Notes: generated by a model from the letters alone, not told the origin. A DNA stretch of 64,000 nucleotides from Jiangella gansuensis DSM 44835 (GCF_000515395.1 NZ_KI911782.1:1837090-1901089), one strand, 5' to 3'; shown: positions 37,920 through 46,388, numbered from the stretch's first letter. Program-made: numbers and translations.

Positions 37920-38531
37920 ATGTTCGAGCGGTTCACCACACAGGCCCGCGACACCGTCGTACAGGCACAGCAGGAGGCGCGGGAGCTCCACCACCGCTGG
38001 ATCGGCACCGAGCACCTGCTGCTCGCCCTGCTGCGCCAGCCGGACGCACCCGGCGTCGCCACCCTGACCCGCCTCGGTGTGACCGCGGACGCCGCGCGCT
38101 CGGCGGTGACCACCGTCGTCGCCGCCGATGCCGGTGGCCCGCTGGACGGCGAGGACGCCGAAGCGCTGCGTTCGCTCGGCATCGACCTCGACGAGGTGAC
38201 GCGGCGAGCCGAGGCGACCTTCGGCGAGGGAGCACTGGACAGCCCGCCGGAGGCCGATCGCGGCCGGCGCTCCGGGCTGCTGCGGCGGCTGCTGCCGTCG
38301 TCGGACGCTGCGTACGGGCACATCCCGTTCGTACCGCGAGCCAAGAAGGCCCTCGAACTGTCCCTGCGCGAAGCGATCGCGCGGAAGGACAAGGAGATCG
38401 GCACCGAACACCTCGTGCTGGCGCTGTTGCGCGGCGACGACAAGCTCACCCTCGGGGTGTTCCGGCACCTCGGCCTCGAGCCCGGCGTCGTCCGCGACGA
38501 GGTGGCCAGCGACCTGCGCCGGGCGGCCTGA
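37920..38531 (+). CDS. Stand-alone Clp N-domain protein (ClpC2-like)
   Basis: A 203-residue protein made of Clp N-terminal repeats only, without AAA ATPase parts. The first repeat is FTTQARDTVVQAQQEARELH followed by IGTEHLLLALL (residues 4-40). The second is FVPRAKKALELSLREAIARK followed by IGTEHLVLALLRGDD (about residues 138-178). Mycobacterial ClpC2 (Rv2667) has this form and binds cyclic peptides that attack ClpC1, acting as a sponge. A similar protective role here is inference. The stop codon lies in a tandem-repeated stretch. Confidence 0.88.
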   Translation: MFERFTTQARDTVVQAQQEARELHHRWIGTEHLLLALLRQPDAPGVATLTRLGVTADAARSAVTTVVAADAGGPLDGEDAEALRSLGIDLDEVTRRAEATFGEGALDSPPEADRGRRSGLLRRLLPSSDAAYGHIPFVPRAKKALELSLREAIARKDKEIGTEHLVLALLRGDDKLTLGVFRHLGLEPGVVRDEVASDLRRAA

Positions 38532-38613
38532 GCCAGCGACCTGCGCCGGGCGGCCTGAGCCCGGGCGGCCTGAGCCCGGGCGGCCTGAGCCCGGGCGGCC
38601 TGAGCCCGGGCGG
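38505..38613 (+). repeat. Tandem repeats duplicating the 3' end and stop codon of the ClpN gene
   Basis: A 27-bp unit ending in CGGGCGGCCTGA occurs twice (38505-38531 and 38532-38558), followed by three 15-bp units GCCCGGGCGGCCTGA (38559-38603) and a partial one. Both unit lengths are multiples of three, so each brings another in-frame TGA, five in all. Confidence 0.9.
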
Positions 38614-38617
38614 CTGG

Positions 38618-39058
38618 TCAGACGTCGACCGGGTCCAGCCGGAACACCGGGTGGCGGCCGGCCTCGGCGGCGAACCGCTCCGGCGGGTCAGCGGGCTTGG
38701 CGTCGAAGTACGGCCTGGTCACCGGCTCGAGGCGGGCGTAGCGCTTGAGGACGGGGCCGCTCTGCGCGGCGTCGCACTCCACGGTGACGTAGGTGTCGCT
38801 GCGCCGGCCGCGGGTCAGCGTCACCCGGCCGGCCGCGCGCACGTTGCGCACCCAGTCGACGACGCCGTAGGGCGCCACCAGCCAGCGCTGGCCGCCGCTG
38901 CGCATGACCCGCACCGGAGTGGTGCGCGGCTGCCCGGTGCGCCGTCCGGCGACGGTCAGCAGTGCATACGCCGACGGCGCCACGCCGGCCCTCAGTGCCA
39001 CCGTGATGGCCGCGTTGCCGGCCCGGCGCAGCGCCGTCGTCCGATACATCTTGGCCAT
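38618..39058 (-). CDS. Deazaflavin (F420)-dependent nitroreductase-family protein
   Basis: A 146-residue DDN-type split-barrel protein. It shows YALLTVAGRRTGQPRTTPVR and then WLVAPYGVVDWVRNVRAAG, matching the F420H2-dependent reductases of which mycobacterial Ddn is the model. The cofactor is expected to be F420, an actinobacterial hallmark. The ATG at 39058 gives the start MAKMYRTTALRR, and a GTG at 39064 is possible. It ends next to the tandem repeats of the convergent ClpN gene. Confidence 0.85.
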   Translation of the reverse strand: MAKMYRTTALRRAGNAAITVALRAGVAPSAYALLTVAGRRTGQPRTTPVRVMRSGGQRWLVAPYGVVDWVRNVRAAGRVTLTRGRRSDTYVTVECDAAQSGPVLKRYARLEPVTRPYFDAKPADPPERFAAEAGRHPVFRLDPVDV

Positions 39059-39103
39059 GCCCACACACTATGCGGCGTGGCGTGGGTCACTCCGGCTGAC
39101 GCA

Positions 39104-40066
39104 TCAGCGTTGCCGGGAACGCACCAGTACCGCGAACCCGTCGAGATGCCGGGCGAGGCCGTACTCGAACAGCCCGTCCAGGTCCGCCGCGGCGTCGCCG
39201 GGAACCATGGACAGCAGCGGAAACTGTCCGCTGTCGAGGAGTTCGTCGGCCCGCCGTCGCTGGCCGGCCCACCAACGGTCGAGGCTCATGCCGGTCTCCT
39301 GCTCGGCCTCGACCTCGTCGGCCAGTGACAGCGCGACGGCGACGACGAAGGTGGGCAGGGTGAGCGCCTCGCGGATCCGGATGGTCATAGGCAGCCCGAG
39401 CCCGTCGAGCGCGCGCAGCGTCCACTCGGTGTACGCCGCCAGGTTGGGCATGAGCAGCGGGCGCGTGAACGAGATGGCCCGGGGCAGCCAGTGGTGGCGC
39501 TGGCACAGCTCCCACTGCAGCCGGGAGATCAGTTCGAGCTTGGCGCGCCAGCCGTCGGGTCCGGGGTTCGGCAGCTCCCGCTCGCCGAAGACCTCGTCGA
39601 CCATGTGCGTCACGAGTTCGTCCTTGTTCGCCACATGCCGGTACAGCGACATCGGGCCGACGCCGAGGTCTGCCGCGACCCGCCGCATGGAGACGGCGTC
39701 GAGTCCTTCGACGTCGGCGATCGCGATCGCGGCGCGCAGCACATGCTCGCGGCGCAGCGCCCGCCGGGACACGGTGCCGGCCGGTCGGGGGCGTGGCCGT
39801 CCAGGTGCGGTCGGGCGGTCCGGCCGTGTCCGGCCGGAGCCCGAGCTCACCACCGTGCCGGAGCCGACCGCGGTCTCGACCAGGCCGTCGTCGCGCAGAG
39901 CGGCCATCACCTTGGTCGCGGTCGCGACGGCGACGCCCCACTGCCTGGCGATCTGGCGGATGGACGGCATCCGCTCGCCGGGCCGCAGGTCGCCGCTCAG
40001 GATGCGGGCCCGGATCTCGGCGGTGATCTGCAGGTAGGGCGGATCCGGTCGCTCTTGTGCCGACAT
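39104..40066 (-). CDS. GntR-TetR fusion transcriptional regulator
   Basis: A 320-residue protein with two DNA-binding domains. Residues 10-75 form a GntR winged helix (YLQITAEIRARILSGDLRPG, then QIARQWGVAVATATKVMAAL). After a Pro/Arg-rich linker, residues 105-150 form a TetR helix-turn-helix (GLDAVSMRRVAADLGVGPMS followed by LYRHVANKDEL) with a TetR C-terminal ligand domain. A GGAGG ribosome site precedes the ATG. Two similar palindromic boxes upstream are probable autoregulatory sites. The target genes are unknown. Confidence 0.88.
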   Translation of the reverse strand: MSAQERPDPPYLQITAEIRARILSGDLRPGERMPSIRQIARQWGVAVATATKVMAALRDDGLVETAVGSGTVVSSGSGRTRPDRPTAPGRPRPRPAGTVSRRALRREHVLRAAIAIADVEGLDAVSMRRVAADLGVGPMSLYRHVANKDELVTHMVDEVFGERELPNPGPDGWRAKLELISRLQWELCQRHHWLPRAISFTRPLLMPNLAAYTEWTLRALDGLGLPMTIRIREALTLPTFVVAVALSLADEVEAEQETGMSLDRWWAGQRRRADELLDSGQFPLLSMVPGDAAADLDGLFEYGLARHLDGFAVLVRSRQR

Positions 40067-40099
40067 CGAGCCTCCAGTGGTGTGTTCGTGCCAATCTAG

Positions 40100-40130
40100 T
40101 GTACTAGTTCAATCCAGATGCACTAGTGCA
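40100..40130. promoter_or_regulatory. Paired ACTAGT operator boxes
   Basis: TGTACTAGTTCA (40100-40111) and TGCACTAGTGCA (40119-40130) share the pattern TGnACTAGTnCA and have centres 19 bp apart, close to two helix turns. They lie between the divergent GntR-TetR regulator and GNAT genes and are probable sites for that regulator. Confidence 0.65.
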
Positions 40131-40182
40131 CTTTACGCGACGTTGACGAGCGTTCATCCGCCGCCTGATCTACGCTGTACGC

Positions 40183-40794
40183 ATGACATTCAGCACGCCG
40201 TACGCGTCCGTGCGGCCGGCGGGTGAGGCGGAGCATGGGACGGTGGTGAGCGTCCTCGTCGAGGCGTTCACGCACGATCCGCTCGTCCGCTGGCTGTTCC
40301 CCGAGGCAGCCGAGCGAGGCCGCCTCCAGTCGCTGTTCCACGGTTCCCAGCTCGCGCACCCGGCCGCCGAGGCCTACCTGGCCGGCGACGGCGACGGTGC
40401 GGCGGTCTGGCTGGCCCTGGCCGCCGGCCAGGCGCCTCACGATGAGCGCCCGGTGCCGGCCGCGGCGGGCGAGGAGCCGTCCTTCGGCGCGAGCGGCTCG
40501 CGGCTGCGAGCCCTCGGCGACGCCCTGGCGACGCGGCACCCGATCGTCAAGTCGCACCTTTACCTGCCGTCCATGGGTGTCGTAGAGGGCCGGCAGGGCG
40601 CCGGCCTCGGCTCGGCGATGCTGCGGCACCGGCTGGATCGCGCCGACGCCGACGGGATCGGCGCCTACCTGGAGGCCAGCTCGCCGCGCAGTCGCGCCCT
40701 TTACCAGCGTTACGGGTTCGAGGACCTGGGCGCCCCGGTGCGAGTTGCCGACAGCCCGCCGCTGTGGCCGATGTGGCGACCGCCGGGCCGATGA
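40183..40794 (+). CDS. GNAT-family N-acetyltransferase
   Basis: A 203-residue protein. The GNAT motif A region reads HLYLPSMGVVEGRQGAGLGS followed by AMLRHRLDRAD, with the acetyl-CoA loop QGAGLG, and motif B is SPRSRALYQRYGFEDLG. The N-terminal VLVEAFTHDPLVRWLFPEAA is typical of actinobacterial GNATs of unknown substrate. A TACGCT -10 element ends 6 bp before the ATG, so the transcript is probably leaderless. It is divergent from the GntR-TetR gene, which may control it. Confidence 0.85.
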   Translation: MTFSTPYASVRPAGEAEHGTVVSVLVEAFTHDPLVRWLFPEAAERGRLQSLFHGSQLAHPAAEAYLAGDGDGAAVWLALAAGQAPHDERPVPAAAGEEPSFGASGSRLRALGDALATRHPIVKSHLYLPSMGVVEGRQGAGLGSAMLRHRLDRADADGIGAYLEASSPRSRALYQRYGFEDLGAPVRVADSPPLWPMWRPPGR

Positions 40795-40865
40795 CGCCCA
40801 CCGGACGGCCCGGCCCGACGACCTCGACCTCCGACACGATCCACCCTCCAGAGGAGAGAACACCG

Positions 40866-41756
40866 ATGACGACGAACGACACACGCACCGGCGGCAGCGG
40901 TGACCGCCGACCGCCGACCCTGGTATTCGTCCATGGCACCCACGTCTCGGCGTATTCGTGGTCGGGACTGACCAACGAACTCAACCTGCGCGGGCACCGC
41001 AGCGTCGCGGTCGACCTCCCGCGCCACGGCGATGACGGCTTCTTCCCCCGCGGGTACCAGGCGCCGCAGGACATCGAGGCGCTGGCGACCGACCCGTCCC
41101 CGCTGGCTGAGCTCACCCTGGACGACTACGCCGACCACGTCATCGAGGTGGTGCGCCGCGCCCGCCGGCACGGGCCGGTGATCCTGATCGGCGCGAGCCA
41201 GGGCGGCGTGACCGTGAGCAGGGTCGGCAACGCCATCCCCGACCTGCTCGAGCGCGTCGTCTACGTCGCGGCGTACTGCTGCGTCGAGCTCGCGACGATG
41301 ACCGACTACCTTGCCACGCCGGAGAACAGCGAAAGCCTGGTCGGCGAGGTGACTGCCGCGGTCGTCGGAGACCCGGCGACGCTCGGGGTGGCCCGGGTCA
41401 ACTGGCGTACCGCCGACCCGTCGCTGTTGAAGGGGATCCGGGAGTGCCTGGCGGCGGGGTTCACCGACGAGGAGCTGCGTCAGTTGCTCAACATGTTCCA
41501 GCCGGACGAACCTGTCAGCATCCCGCGGTCGGATGCGCGCGGGGAGGCGCATACCTGGGGTCGCATCCCGCGCACCTACGTGCGATTCACCGAGGACCGG
41601 CTCATTCCGCCGGCGCTGCAGGACCGGTTCATCGCCGAGGCCGACCGCCTCACACCATCCAACCCGACCGACGTCCGCAGCGTGCCCGCACCTCACGTGG
41701 GGCCGATGCATCGGCCGGAGCTGGTGGAGATCTTCTCAGAGCTCGCCAGCCGCTGA
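40866..41756 (+). CDS. Alpha/beta hydrolase (esterase-like)
   Basis: A 296-residue alpha/beta-hydrolase. The oxyanion segment is TLVFVHGTHVSAYSW, the nucleophile elbow is GASQGG near residue 113, and the C-terminal His is in APHVGPMHRPEL. A strong AGAGGAGAG ribosome site precedes the ATG. It follows the GNAT gene by about 70 bp on the same strand. A palindrome 14 bp after its stop separates it from the convergent hydrolase. The substrate cannot be told. Confidence 0.85.
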   Translation: MTTNDTRTGGSGDRRPPTLVFVHGTHVSAYSWSGLTNELNLRGHRSVAVDLPRHGDDGFFPRGYQAPQDIEALATDPSPLAELTLDDYADHVIEVVRRARRHGPVILIGASQGGVTVSRVGNAIPDLLERVVYVAAYCCVELATMTDYLATPENSESLVGEVTAAVVGDPATLGVARVNWRTADPSLLKGIRECLAAGFTDEELRQLLNMFQPDEPVSIPRSDARGEAHTWGRIPRTYVRFTEDRLIPPALQDRFIAEADRLTPSNPTDVRSVPAPHVGPMHRPELVEIFSELASR

Positions 41757-41770
41757 GCCGCTGGGCACCA

Positions 41771-41820
41771 TGATCATCAAGGGTTGACCCGGCCCGGGGC
41801 GTATCAAGTCTTGATGATCA
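41771..41820. repeat. TGATCA-capped intergenic palindrome, class A (degenerate core)
   Basis: The 10-bp caps TGATCATCAA (41771-41780) and TTGATGATCA (41811-41820) flank a degenerate core GGGTTGACCCGGCCCGGGGC. It lies between two convergent hydrolase genes, and its right cap supplies the TGA stop of the minus-strand gene. Confidence 0.8.
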
Positions 41821-42654
41821 AGGGGAGGAGGGCAGCCAGCGGTGCAGCACGCCGGCCAGCGCCACCGGGGCGTCCAGCTGCACCAGGTGCCCGGCCTGCT
41901 CGACCAGCTCGAGCCGCGCCCCGGGGATCGCCGCGGCCAGCCGGTGCGCCCGGTCCACCGGGATCCAGGCGTCCTCGGTGCCCCAGGCGACCAGGACCGG
42001 CAGGTCCAGGGACGGATACAGCGGCTCGAGGACGTCGGTGTGCGCCTGGTCGGCCTGGGCGATCTGGCGGTAGAACGCGGCCTGCCCGACGGGGTCGAGC
42101 CACGGCCGGGTCAGCATCCCCAGTGTGTCGTCGTCCAACGGCCGGTACGCCGCGCCGGAGACGTAGGCGCGCAGCATTCCCTCGTGCATGGCCGCCGGCA
42201 CCGCCTCGAACACCGGCGCATGCTCGCGGACCAGCCGGAAGAACGGCGACCCCCACGGCGCCAGCGCCACCACGTCGATCAGCGCCAGCGACGCGTATGG
42301 AGCGCCGTGCAGCAGGTGGGTCCGCAGGGCCACGGCGCCGCCGATGTCGTGCGCGACGACGTGCGGCGCCGGTGCGCCGTCGTCGCCGGTGAGGCCCCAG
42401 TGCGCGAGCAGGCCGGCCAGCAGCTCGCCCTGGACCGCCAGCGACACCTCGTGCTCGGCGTCCTTCGACGAGTGGCCGTAGCCGGGCATGTCCCACAGGT
42501 GGACGGTGTACCGCGCGCTCAACGCGTCGGCGAACGGCGCCCACAACGCCGACGACCACGGCGTCCCGTGGCAGAACACCACCGGCGGGCCGCTTCCGCG
42601 CCGTCCCCACCGCACCCGCCGCCCACGCCAGAGGTACTCCTCGTCCAGCTCCAT
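41818..42654 (-). CDS. Alpha/beta hydrolase
   Basis: A 278-residue alpha/beta-hydrolase of the haloalkane dehalogenase/epoxide hydrolase-like group. It shows VVFCHGTPWSSALW, then VVAHDIGGAVALRTH, where Asp takes the place of the usual Ser nucleophile as in dehalogenases and epoxide hydrolases. Further on are VLVAWGTEDAWIP and the catalytic His in EQAGHLVQLD. The ATG at 42654 fits a TAGACT -10 box 7 bp upstream. The stop codon is in the palindrome cap. The TPP riboswitch of the divergent thi operon begins about 35 bp upstream of its start. Confidence 0.85.
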   Translation of the reverse strand: MELDEEYLWRGRRVRWGRRGSGPPVVFCHGTPWSSALWAPFADALSARYTVHLWDMPGYGHSSKDAEHEVSLAVQGELLAGLLAHWGLTGDDGAPAPHVVAHDIGGAVALRTHLLHGAPYASLALIDVVALAPWGSPFFRLVREHAPVFEAVPAAMHEGMLRAYVSGAAYRPLDDDTLGMLTRPWLDPVGQAAFYRQIAQADQAHTDVLEPLYPSLDLPVLVAWGTEDAWIPVDRAHRLAAAIPGARLELVEQAGHLVQLDAPVALAGVLHRWLPSSP

Positions 42655-42687
42655 CCGGAGCAGTCTAGGATCGGTGGCGTACCGATC

Positions 42688-42770
42688 GGCCGGGGTGCCC
42701 GCGAGGGCTGAGATCACACCCGCCGAACCTGATCCGGGTCATGCCGGCGCAGGGAGACCGAGACGGTGCC
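42688..42770 (+). promoter_or_regulatory. TPP riboswitch (THI element)
   Basis: The conserved core is present in order: GGGGTGCCC, CTGAGAT (from 42708), ACCTGATCCGGGTCATGCCG (42727-42746) and GCGCAGGGAGACCGAGA. Downstream, CCTCCC pairs with GGGAGG around 42832-42846 and would hide the GGGAGGAG ribosome site of thiD. Control is therefore probably at translation. GCCGCACGG (42768) can also pair with CCGTGCGGC (42808) as an alternative structure. Confidence 0.92.
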
Positions 42771-42860
42771 GCACGGCCGGAGCACCTCAGCACCACCCCG
42801 GCAGCCACCGTGCGGCGAAGTGTCGGCGTCCCTCCCGGCGGGAGGAGCTGACGGCAGCAC

Positions 42861-43682
42861 ATGGCGACACCGACGGTCATCACGGTGGCGGGGTCCGACC
42901 CGTCCGGTGGGGCGGGCATCCAGGCCGACCTCAAGACGTTCTCCGCGCTCGGCGCCTACGGCGGAGCGGTCATCACGGCACTGACGGCACAGAACACCCG
43001 CGGCGTCAGCGGGGTGTTCCCGGTGCCGGGCGCCTTCGTCGCCGAGCAGTTGGCGCCGCTGTTCGAGGACCTCGACGTGCGGGCGGTCAAGACGGGCATG
43101 CTCGGCGGCCCCGACGTCGTCGAGGCGGTCGCCGACGCCGTCGTCCGCTACGCCGTGCCGAACGTCGTGGTCGACCCGGTCATGGTGGCGACGTCGGGGG
43201 ACCGGCTGGTCGACGACGCCACCGTCGAGGCGATCCGCGACCGGCTGCTGCCGCTGGCCACCGTCGTCACCCCGAACCTGCCGGAGACGGCGACGCTGCT
43301 CGGCCGCGCCACCGTCACACCGGACGACCAGGCAGCCGCGGCCGCGGACCTGCACGCGCTGGGACCGGCCGCCGTCGTCAAGGGCGGGCACGGCGACGGG
43401 CCCGACGCCGTCGACGTCCTGGTCGACGACGACGGCACGGTCGAGCTGCGGGTGCCCCGGGTCCGCACGGCGAACACGCACGGCACCGGCTGCACCTTCT
43501 CCTCGGCCATCGCCGTCGGGCTGGCGCACGGACGCTCCCTGCGCGACGCCGTCGCCGACGCCAAGGCCTACCTGACCGAGGCGCTGCGCGCGGCCGACCA
43601 GCTCCACGTCGGCGGCGGGCACGGCCCGGTGCACCACTTCCACGCCTGGTGGGCCCCGGCGACGACGGAGGTGGACGCGTGA
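42861..43682 (+). CDS. thiD: Hydroxymethylpyrimidine/phosphomethylpyrimidine kinase
   Basis: A 273-residue ribokinase-like enzyme that phosphorylates HMP and HMP-P in thiamine synthesis. The substrate segment is VAGSDPSGGAGIQADLKTF at the N-terminus, with PVMVATSGDRLVDD in the middle. The GTGCTFSSAIAVGLA motif holds the general base and anion hole near residue 210. The stop overlaps the tenA start (GTGA). A TPP riboswitch directly upstream shows repression when thiamine pyrophosphate is abundant. Confidence 0.95.
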   Translation: MATPTVITVAGSDPSGGAGIQADLKTFSALGAYGGAVITALTAQNTRGVSGVFPVPGAFVAEQLAPLFEDLDVRAVKTGMLGGPDVVEAVADAVVRYAVPNVVVDPVMVATSGDRLVDDATVEAIRDRLLPLATVVTPNLPETATLLGRATVTPDDQAAAAADLHALGPAAVVKGGHGDGPDAVDVLVDDDGTVELRVPRVRTANTHGTGCTFSSAIAVGLAHGRSLRDAVADAKAYLTEALRAADQLHVGGGHGPVHHFHAWWAPATTEVDA

Positions 43683-44380
43683 ACTTCTCCGCCGACGCCT
43701 GGGCCGCCGCCCGCCCCTGGTACGACGCGATCCGCCGGCACCCGTTCCTCACCGGCCTCGCCGACGGGACCCTCGACCGGACGGTGTTCCTGCGATACAT
43801 CGTCGACGACGCCCACTACCTGTCCCGCTACGCCCGCGCGCTGGCCACGACGGCGGCCCGCTGGCCGGAGCCGGCCCACGCCGCCGCGCTGGCCCGGTTC
43901 GCCGCCGGCGCCGTCGACGCCGAACGGCTGCTGCACGCGACACTGCTGGCCGACGACGGGCGCGACATCGACGCCGTCGACGAGGAACCCACGCCCACCT
44001 GCCTGGCCTACGTGAACACGCTGCAGTCCGACGCCGCGCTGGCCCCGGCCGGGGTGGCGCTGGCCGGGCTGCTGCCGTGCTTCCGCGTCTACACCGAGAT
44101 CGGCCGCGAGCTGGTCACCGTTCTCGACGGCGACGACGGCAGCCACCCGTACGCGGCCTGGCTGCGCACCTACGGCGACCCGGCGTTCGCCGCGGACACC
44201 CGGCTGGCGGAGAGCTTCGCCAACGACCAGGCCGATCGCCACCCCGGGACCGTCGAGGCGATGCACGCGGCCTACGCGCGGGCGACCCGATTCGAGTGGA
44301 TGTTCTGGGACGCGGCATGGCGTGGCGAAACCTGGCCGAAACACGGGAGCCCGGTGGAATCGGAACAGACCAACATATAG
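43679..44380 (+). CDS. tenA: Aminopyrimidine aminohydrolase / thiaminase II (TenA family)
   Basis: A 233-residue all-helical TenA protein that salvages the pyrimidine of degraded thiamine. The catalytic Cys is at residue 134 (LLPCFRVYTEIG) and the catalytic Glu at residue 206 (FEWMFWDAAW), both at family-typical positions; the Asp pair in YIVDDAHYLSRYARAL binds the amine. It is coupled to thiD by a GTGA overlap and shares its TPP riboswitch. A ThiD-TenA pair recycles HMP from external thiamine breakdown products. Confidence 0.92.
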   Translation: MNFSADAWAAARPWYDAIRRHPFLTGLADGTLDRTVFLRYIVDDAHYLSRYARALATTAARWPEPAHAAALARFAAGAVDAERLLHATLLADDGRDIDAVDEEPTPTCLAYVNTLQSDAALAPAGVALAGLLPCFRVYTEIGRELVTVLDGDDGSHPYAAWLRTYGDPAFAADTRLAESFANDQADRHPGTVEAMHAAYARATRFEWMFWDAAWRGETWPKHGSPVESEQTNI

Positions 44381-44489
44381 AGCGGCGGGTGCACTTTGGG
44401 TTTACGTGGCGTTACACTCGGTCGCAGCCCGGGCCCAGTGTCGCGCTCGTCACACTCGCAAGCCCGACACCCGGAGGATGAATCCCACC

Positions 44490-46079
44490 GTGACCAAGCC
44501 CGTCGTACTCATCGCCGAACAGCTCTCGCCCGCCACCGTGGACGCCCTCGGCCCGGACTTCGAGATCCGGCACGTCGACGGCGCCGATCGTGCGGCCCTC
44601 CTGCCGGCCATCGCCGACGTCGACGCGATCCTCGTCCGCAGCGCCACCAAGGTCGACGCCGAGGCCATCGGCGTGGCCAAGAAGCTCAAGGTCATCGCCC
44701 GGGCTGGCGTCGGCCTCGACAACGTCGACGTCAAGGCCGCCACCCAGGCCGGTGTCATGGTGGTCAACGCGCCGACGTCCAACATCACCAGCGCCGCCGA
44801 GCTCGCCATCGGGCTGTTGCTGGCCACCGCGCGCAACATCGCACCGGCCAACGACGCGCTCAAGGGCGGCGAGTGGAAGCGCAGCAAGTACTCCGGCGTC
44901 GAGCTGTACGAGAAGACGGTCGGCATCGTCGGCCTGGGCCGCATCGGCGTCCTGGTCGCGCAGCGGTTGTCGTCGTTCGGCATGAACGTCATCGCCTACG
45001 ACCCCTTCGTGCCGGCCGCCCGCGCCGCGCAGATGGGCGTGCGCAGCGTCACGCTCGACGACCTGCTGGCCGAAAGCGACTTCATCACCGTCCACCTGCC
45101 GAAGACGCCCGAGACCCTCGGGCTCATCGGCGAGCAGGCCCTGCGCAAGGTCAAGCCGTCGGTGCGCATCATCAACGCCGCCCGCGGCGGCATCGTCGAC
45201 GAGCACGCGCTCGCGGTCGCGCTCAAGGAGGGCCGGGTCGCCGGTGCCGGCATCGACGTGTTCGCGTCCGAGCCCACCACCGAATCGCCGCTGTTCGACT
45301 TCGAGTCGGTGGTCGTGACGCCGCACCTGGGTGCGTCCACCGAGGAGGCACAGGAGAAGGCCGGCATCTCGGTGGCACGCTCGGTGCGGCTCGCGCTAGC
45401 CGGCGAGCTGGTGCCGGACGCCGTCAACGTCAAGGGCGGCGCCATCGCCGAGGACGTCCGGCCCGGCATCCCGCTGGCCGAGAAGCTCGGCCGCATCTTC
45501 ACCGCGCTGGCCGGCGGCGTCGCCTCCCAGCTCGACGTCGAGGTCCGTGGTGAGATCACCACCAACGACGTCAAGATCCTGGAGCTGGCCGCGCTCAAGG
45601 GTGTCTTCGCCGACGTCGTCGAGGACCCGGTCTCGTACGTGAACGCCCCGGTCATCGCCGCCGACCGCGGCGTCGAGGTCCGCCTGGTCACCGACGAGGA
45701 GTCCGACGACTACCGCAACCTCGTCACGTTGCGCGGGGTGCTCGCCGACGGGCGCGCCATCTCGGTGTCCGGCACGCTGTCCGGCCCGAAGCACGTCGAG
45801 AAGATCGTCGAGGTGCTCGGCTACGACATCGAGGCGCTCCCGGCCGAGCACATGGCGTTCCTCCGCTATACCGACCGGCCCGGCGTGGTCGGCACGATCG
45901 GCCGGGTGCTCGGTGAGGCCGACGTCAACATCGCCGGCATGCAGGTCAGCCGGCACGGCAAGGGCGGCCCGGCGCTGGTGGCCATGACGGTCGACCAGGC
46001 CATCCCGAGCCAGGTCCTCGACGACATCGTCGCCGCCGTCGGCGCGGAGTGGGGCCGCAGCGTCGACCTCGACGGCTGA
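44490..46079 (+). CDS. serA: D-3-phosphoglycerate dehydrogenase (long form with ACT domain)
   Basis: A 529-residue enzyme for the first step of serine synthesis. The NAD motif is GLGRIGVLVAQRL near residue 150, the catalytic His is in VVTPHLGASTEEAQ, and the GVGLDNVDVKAATQAG segment is typical. The middle ASB domain and the C-terminal ACT domain (LRYTDRPGVVGTIGRVLGEA, residues 455-529) place it in the long, serine-regulated form. GTG at 44490 is chosen because GGAGG ends directly before the ATG at 44478, leaving no spacing; that ATG is the alternative. A TACACT -10 element lies at 44413. Confidence 0.93.
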   Translation: MTKPVVLIAEQLSPATVDALGPDFEIRHVDGADRAALLPAIADVDAILVRSATKVDAEAIGVAKKLKVIARAGVGLDNVDVKAATQAGVMVVNAPTSNITSAAELAIGLLLATARNIAPANDALKGGEWKRSKYSGVELYEKTVGIVGLGRIGVLVAQRLSSFGMNVIAYDPFVPAARAAQMGVRSVTLDDLLAESDFITVHLPKTPETLGLIGEQALRKVKPSVRIINAARGGIVDEHALAVALKEGRVAGAGIDVFASEPTTESPLFDFESVVVTPHLGASTEEAQEKAGISVARSVRLALAGELVPDAVNVKGGAIAEDVRPGIPLAEKLGRIFTALAGGVASQLDVEVRGEITTNDVKILELAALKGVFADVVEDPVSYVNAPVIAADRGVEVRLVTDEESDDYRNLVTLRGVLADGRAISVSGTLSGPKHVEKIVEVLGYDIEALPAEHMAFLRYTDRPGVVGTIGRVLGEADVNIAGMQVSRHGKGGPALVAMTVDQAIPSQVLDDIVAAVGAEWGRSVDLDG

Positions 46080-46102
46080 CACCACCCGCCGTCGTCGGCG
46101 GG

Positions 46103-46163
46103 AAATGATCACGTGGACTATGGGTGCTCCCGCCGCACCAGGAATGCTTGCCTGGTGCGGCGG
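46103..46163. repeat. TGATCA palindrome, class B, left half
   Basis: It starts AAATGATCACGTGGACTATG and holds a perfect 13-bp stem CCGCCGCACCAGG / CCTGGTGCGGCGG (46130-46142 and 46151-46163). The right outer arm is missing. It lies 23 bp after serA in terminator position. Confidence 0.8.
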
Positions 46164-46388
46164 AAGTTCGCCGTGACCCGGGCCAGGGGAAGCGCTGTCT
46201 CAGAGTGCGGGACAAGGAGCCAGTTCGCGAGACGGTCATGACGTCGCGGGCGTAGCGTGGTTCGCATCATGCAGTGGGCGGTACGCATTCTTGGCTGCCG
46301 CGACGGGGTCCGATAACGGCCGGCGCCTCGTCGCGGTGTTCGGCGTACCCCGCTGGCCGCCCCGTTCTCTCCGCGGAGCAGTGTGATC

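Noticed and set aside
38505-38613. Short regular repeats that might be a CRISPR array.
   Set aside because: The units are 15 and 27 bp, contiguous, without spacers, and derive from the end of the ClpN gene.
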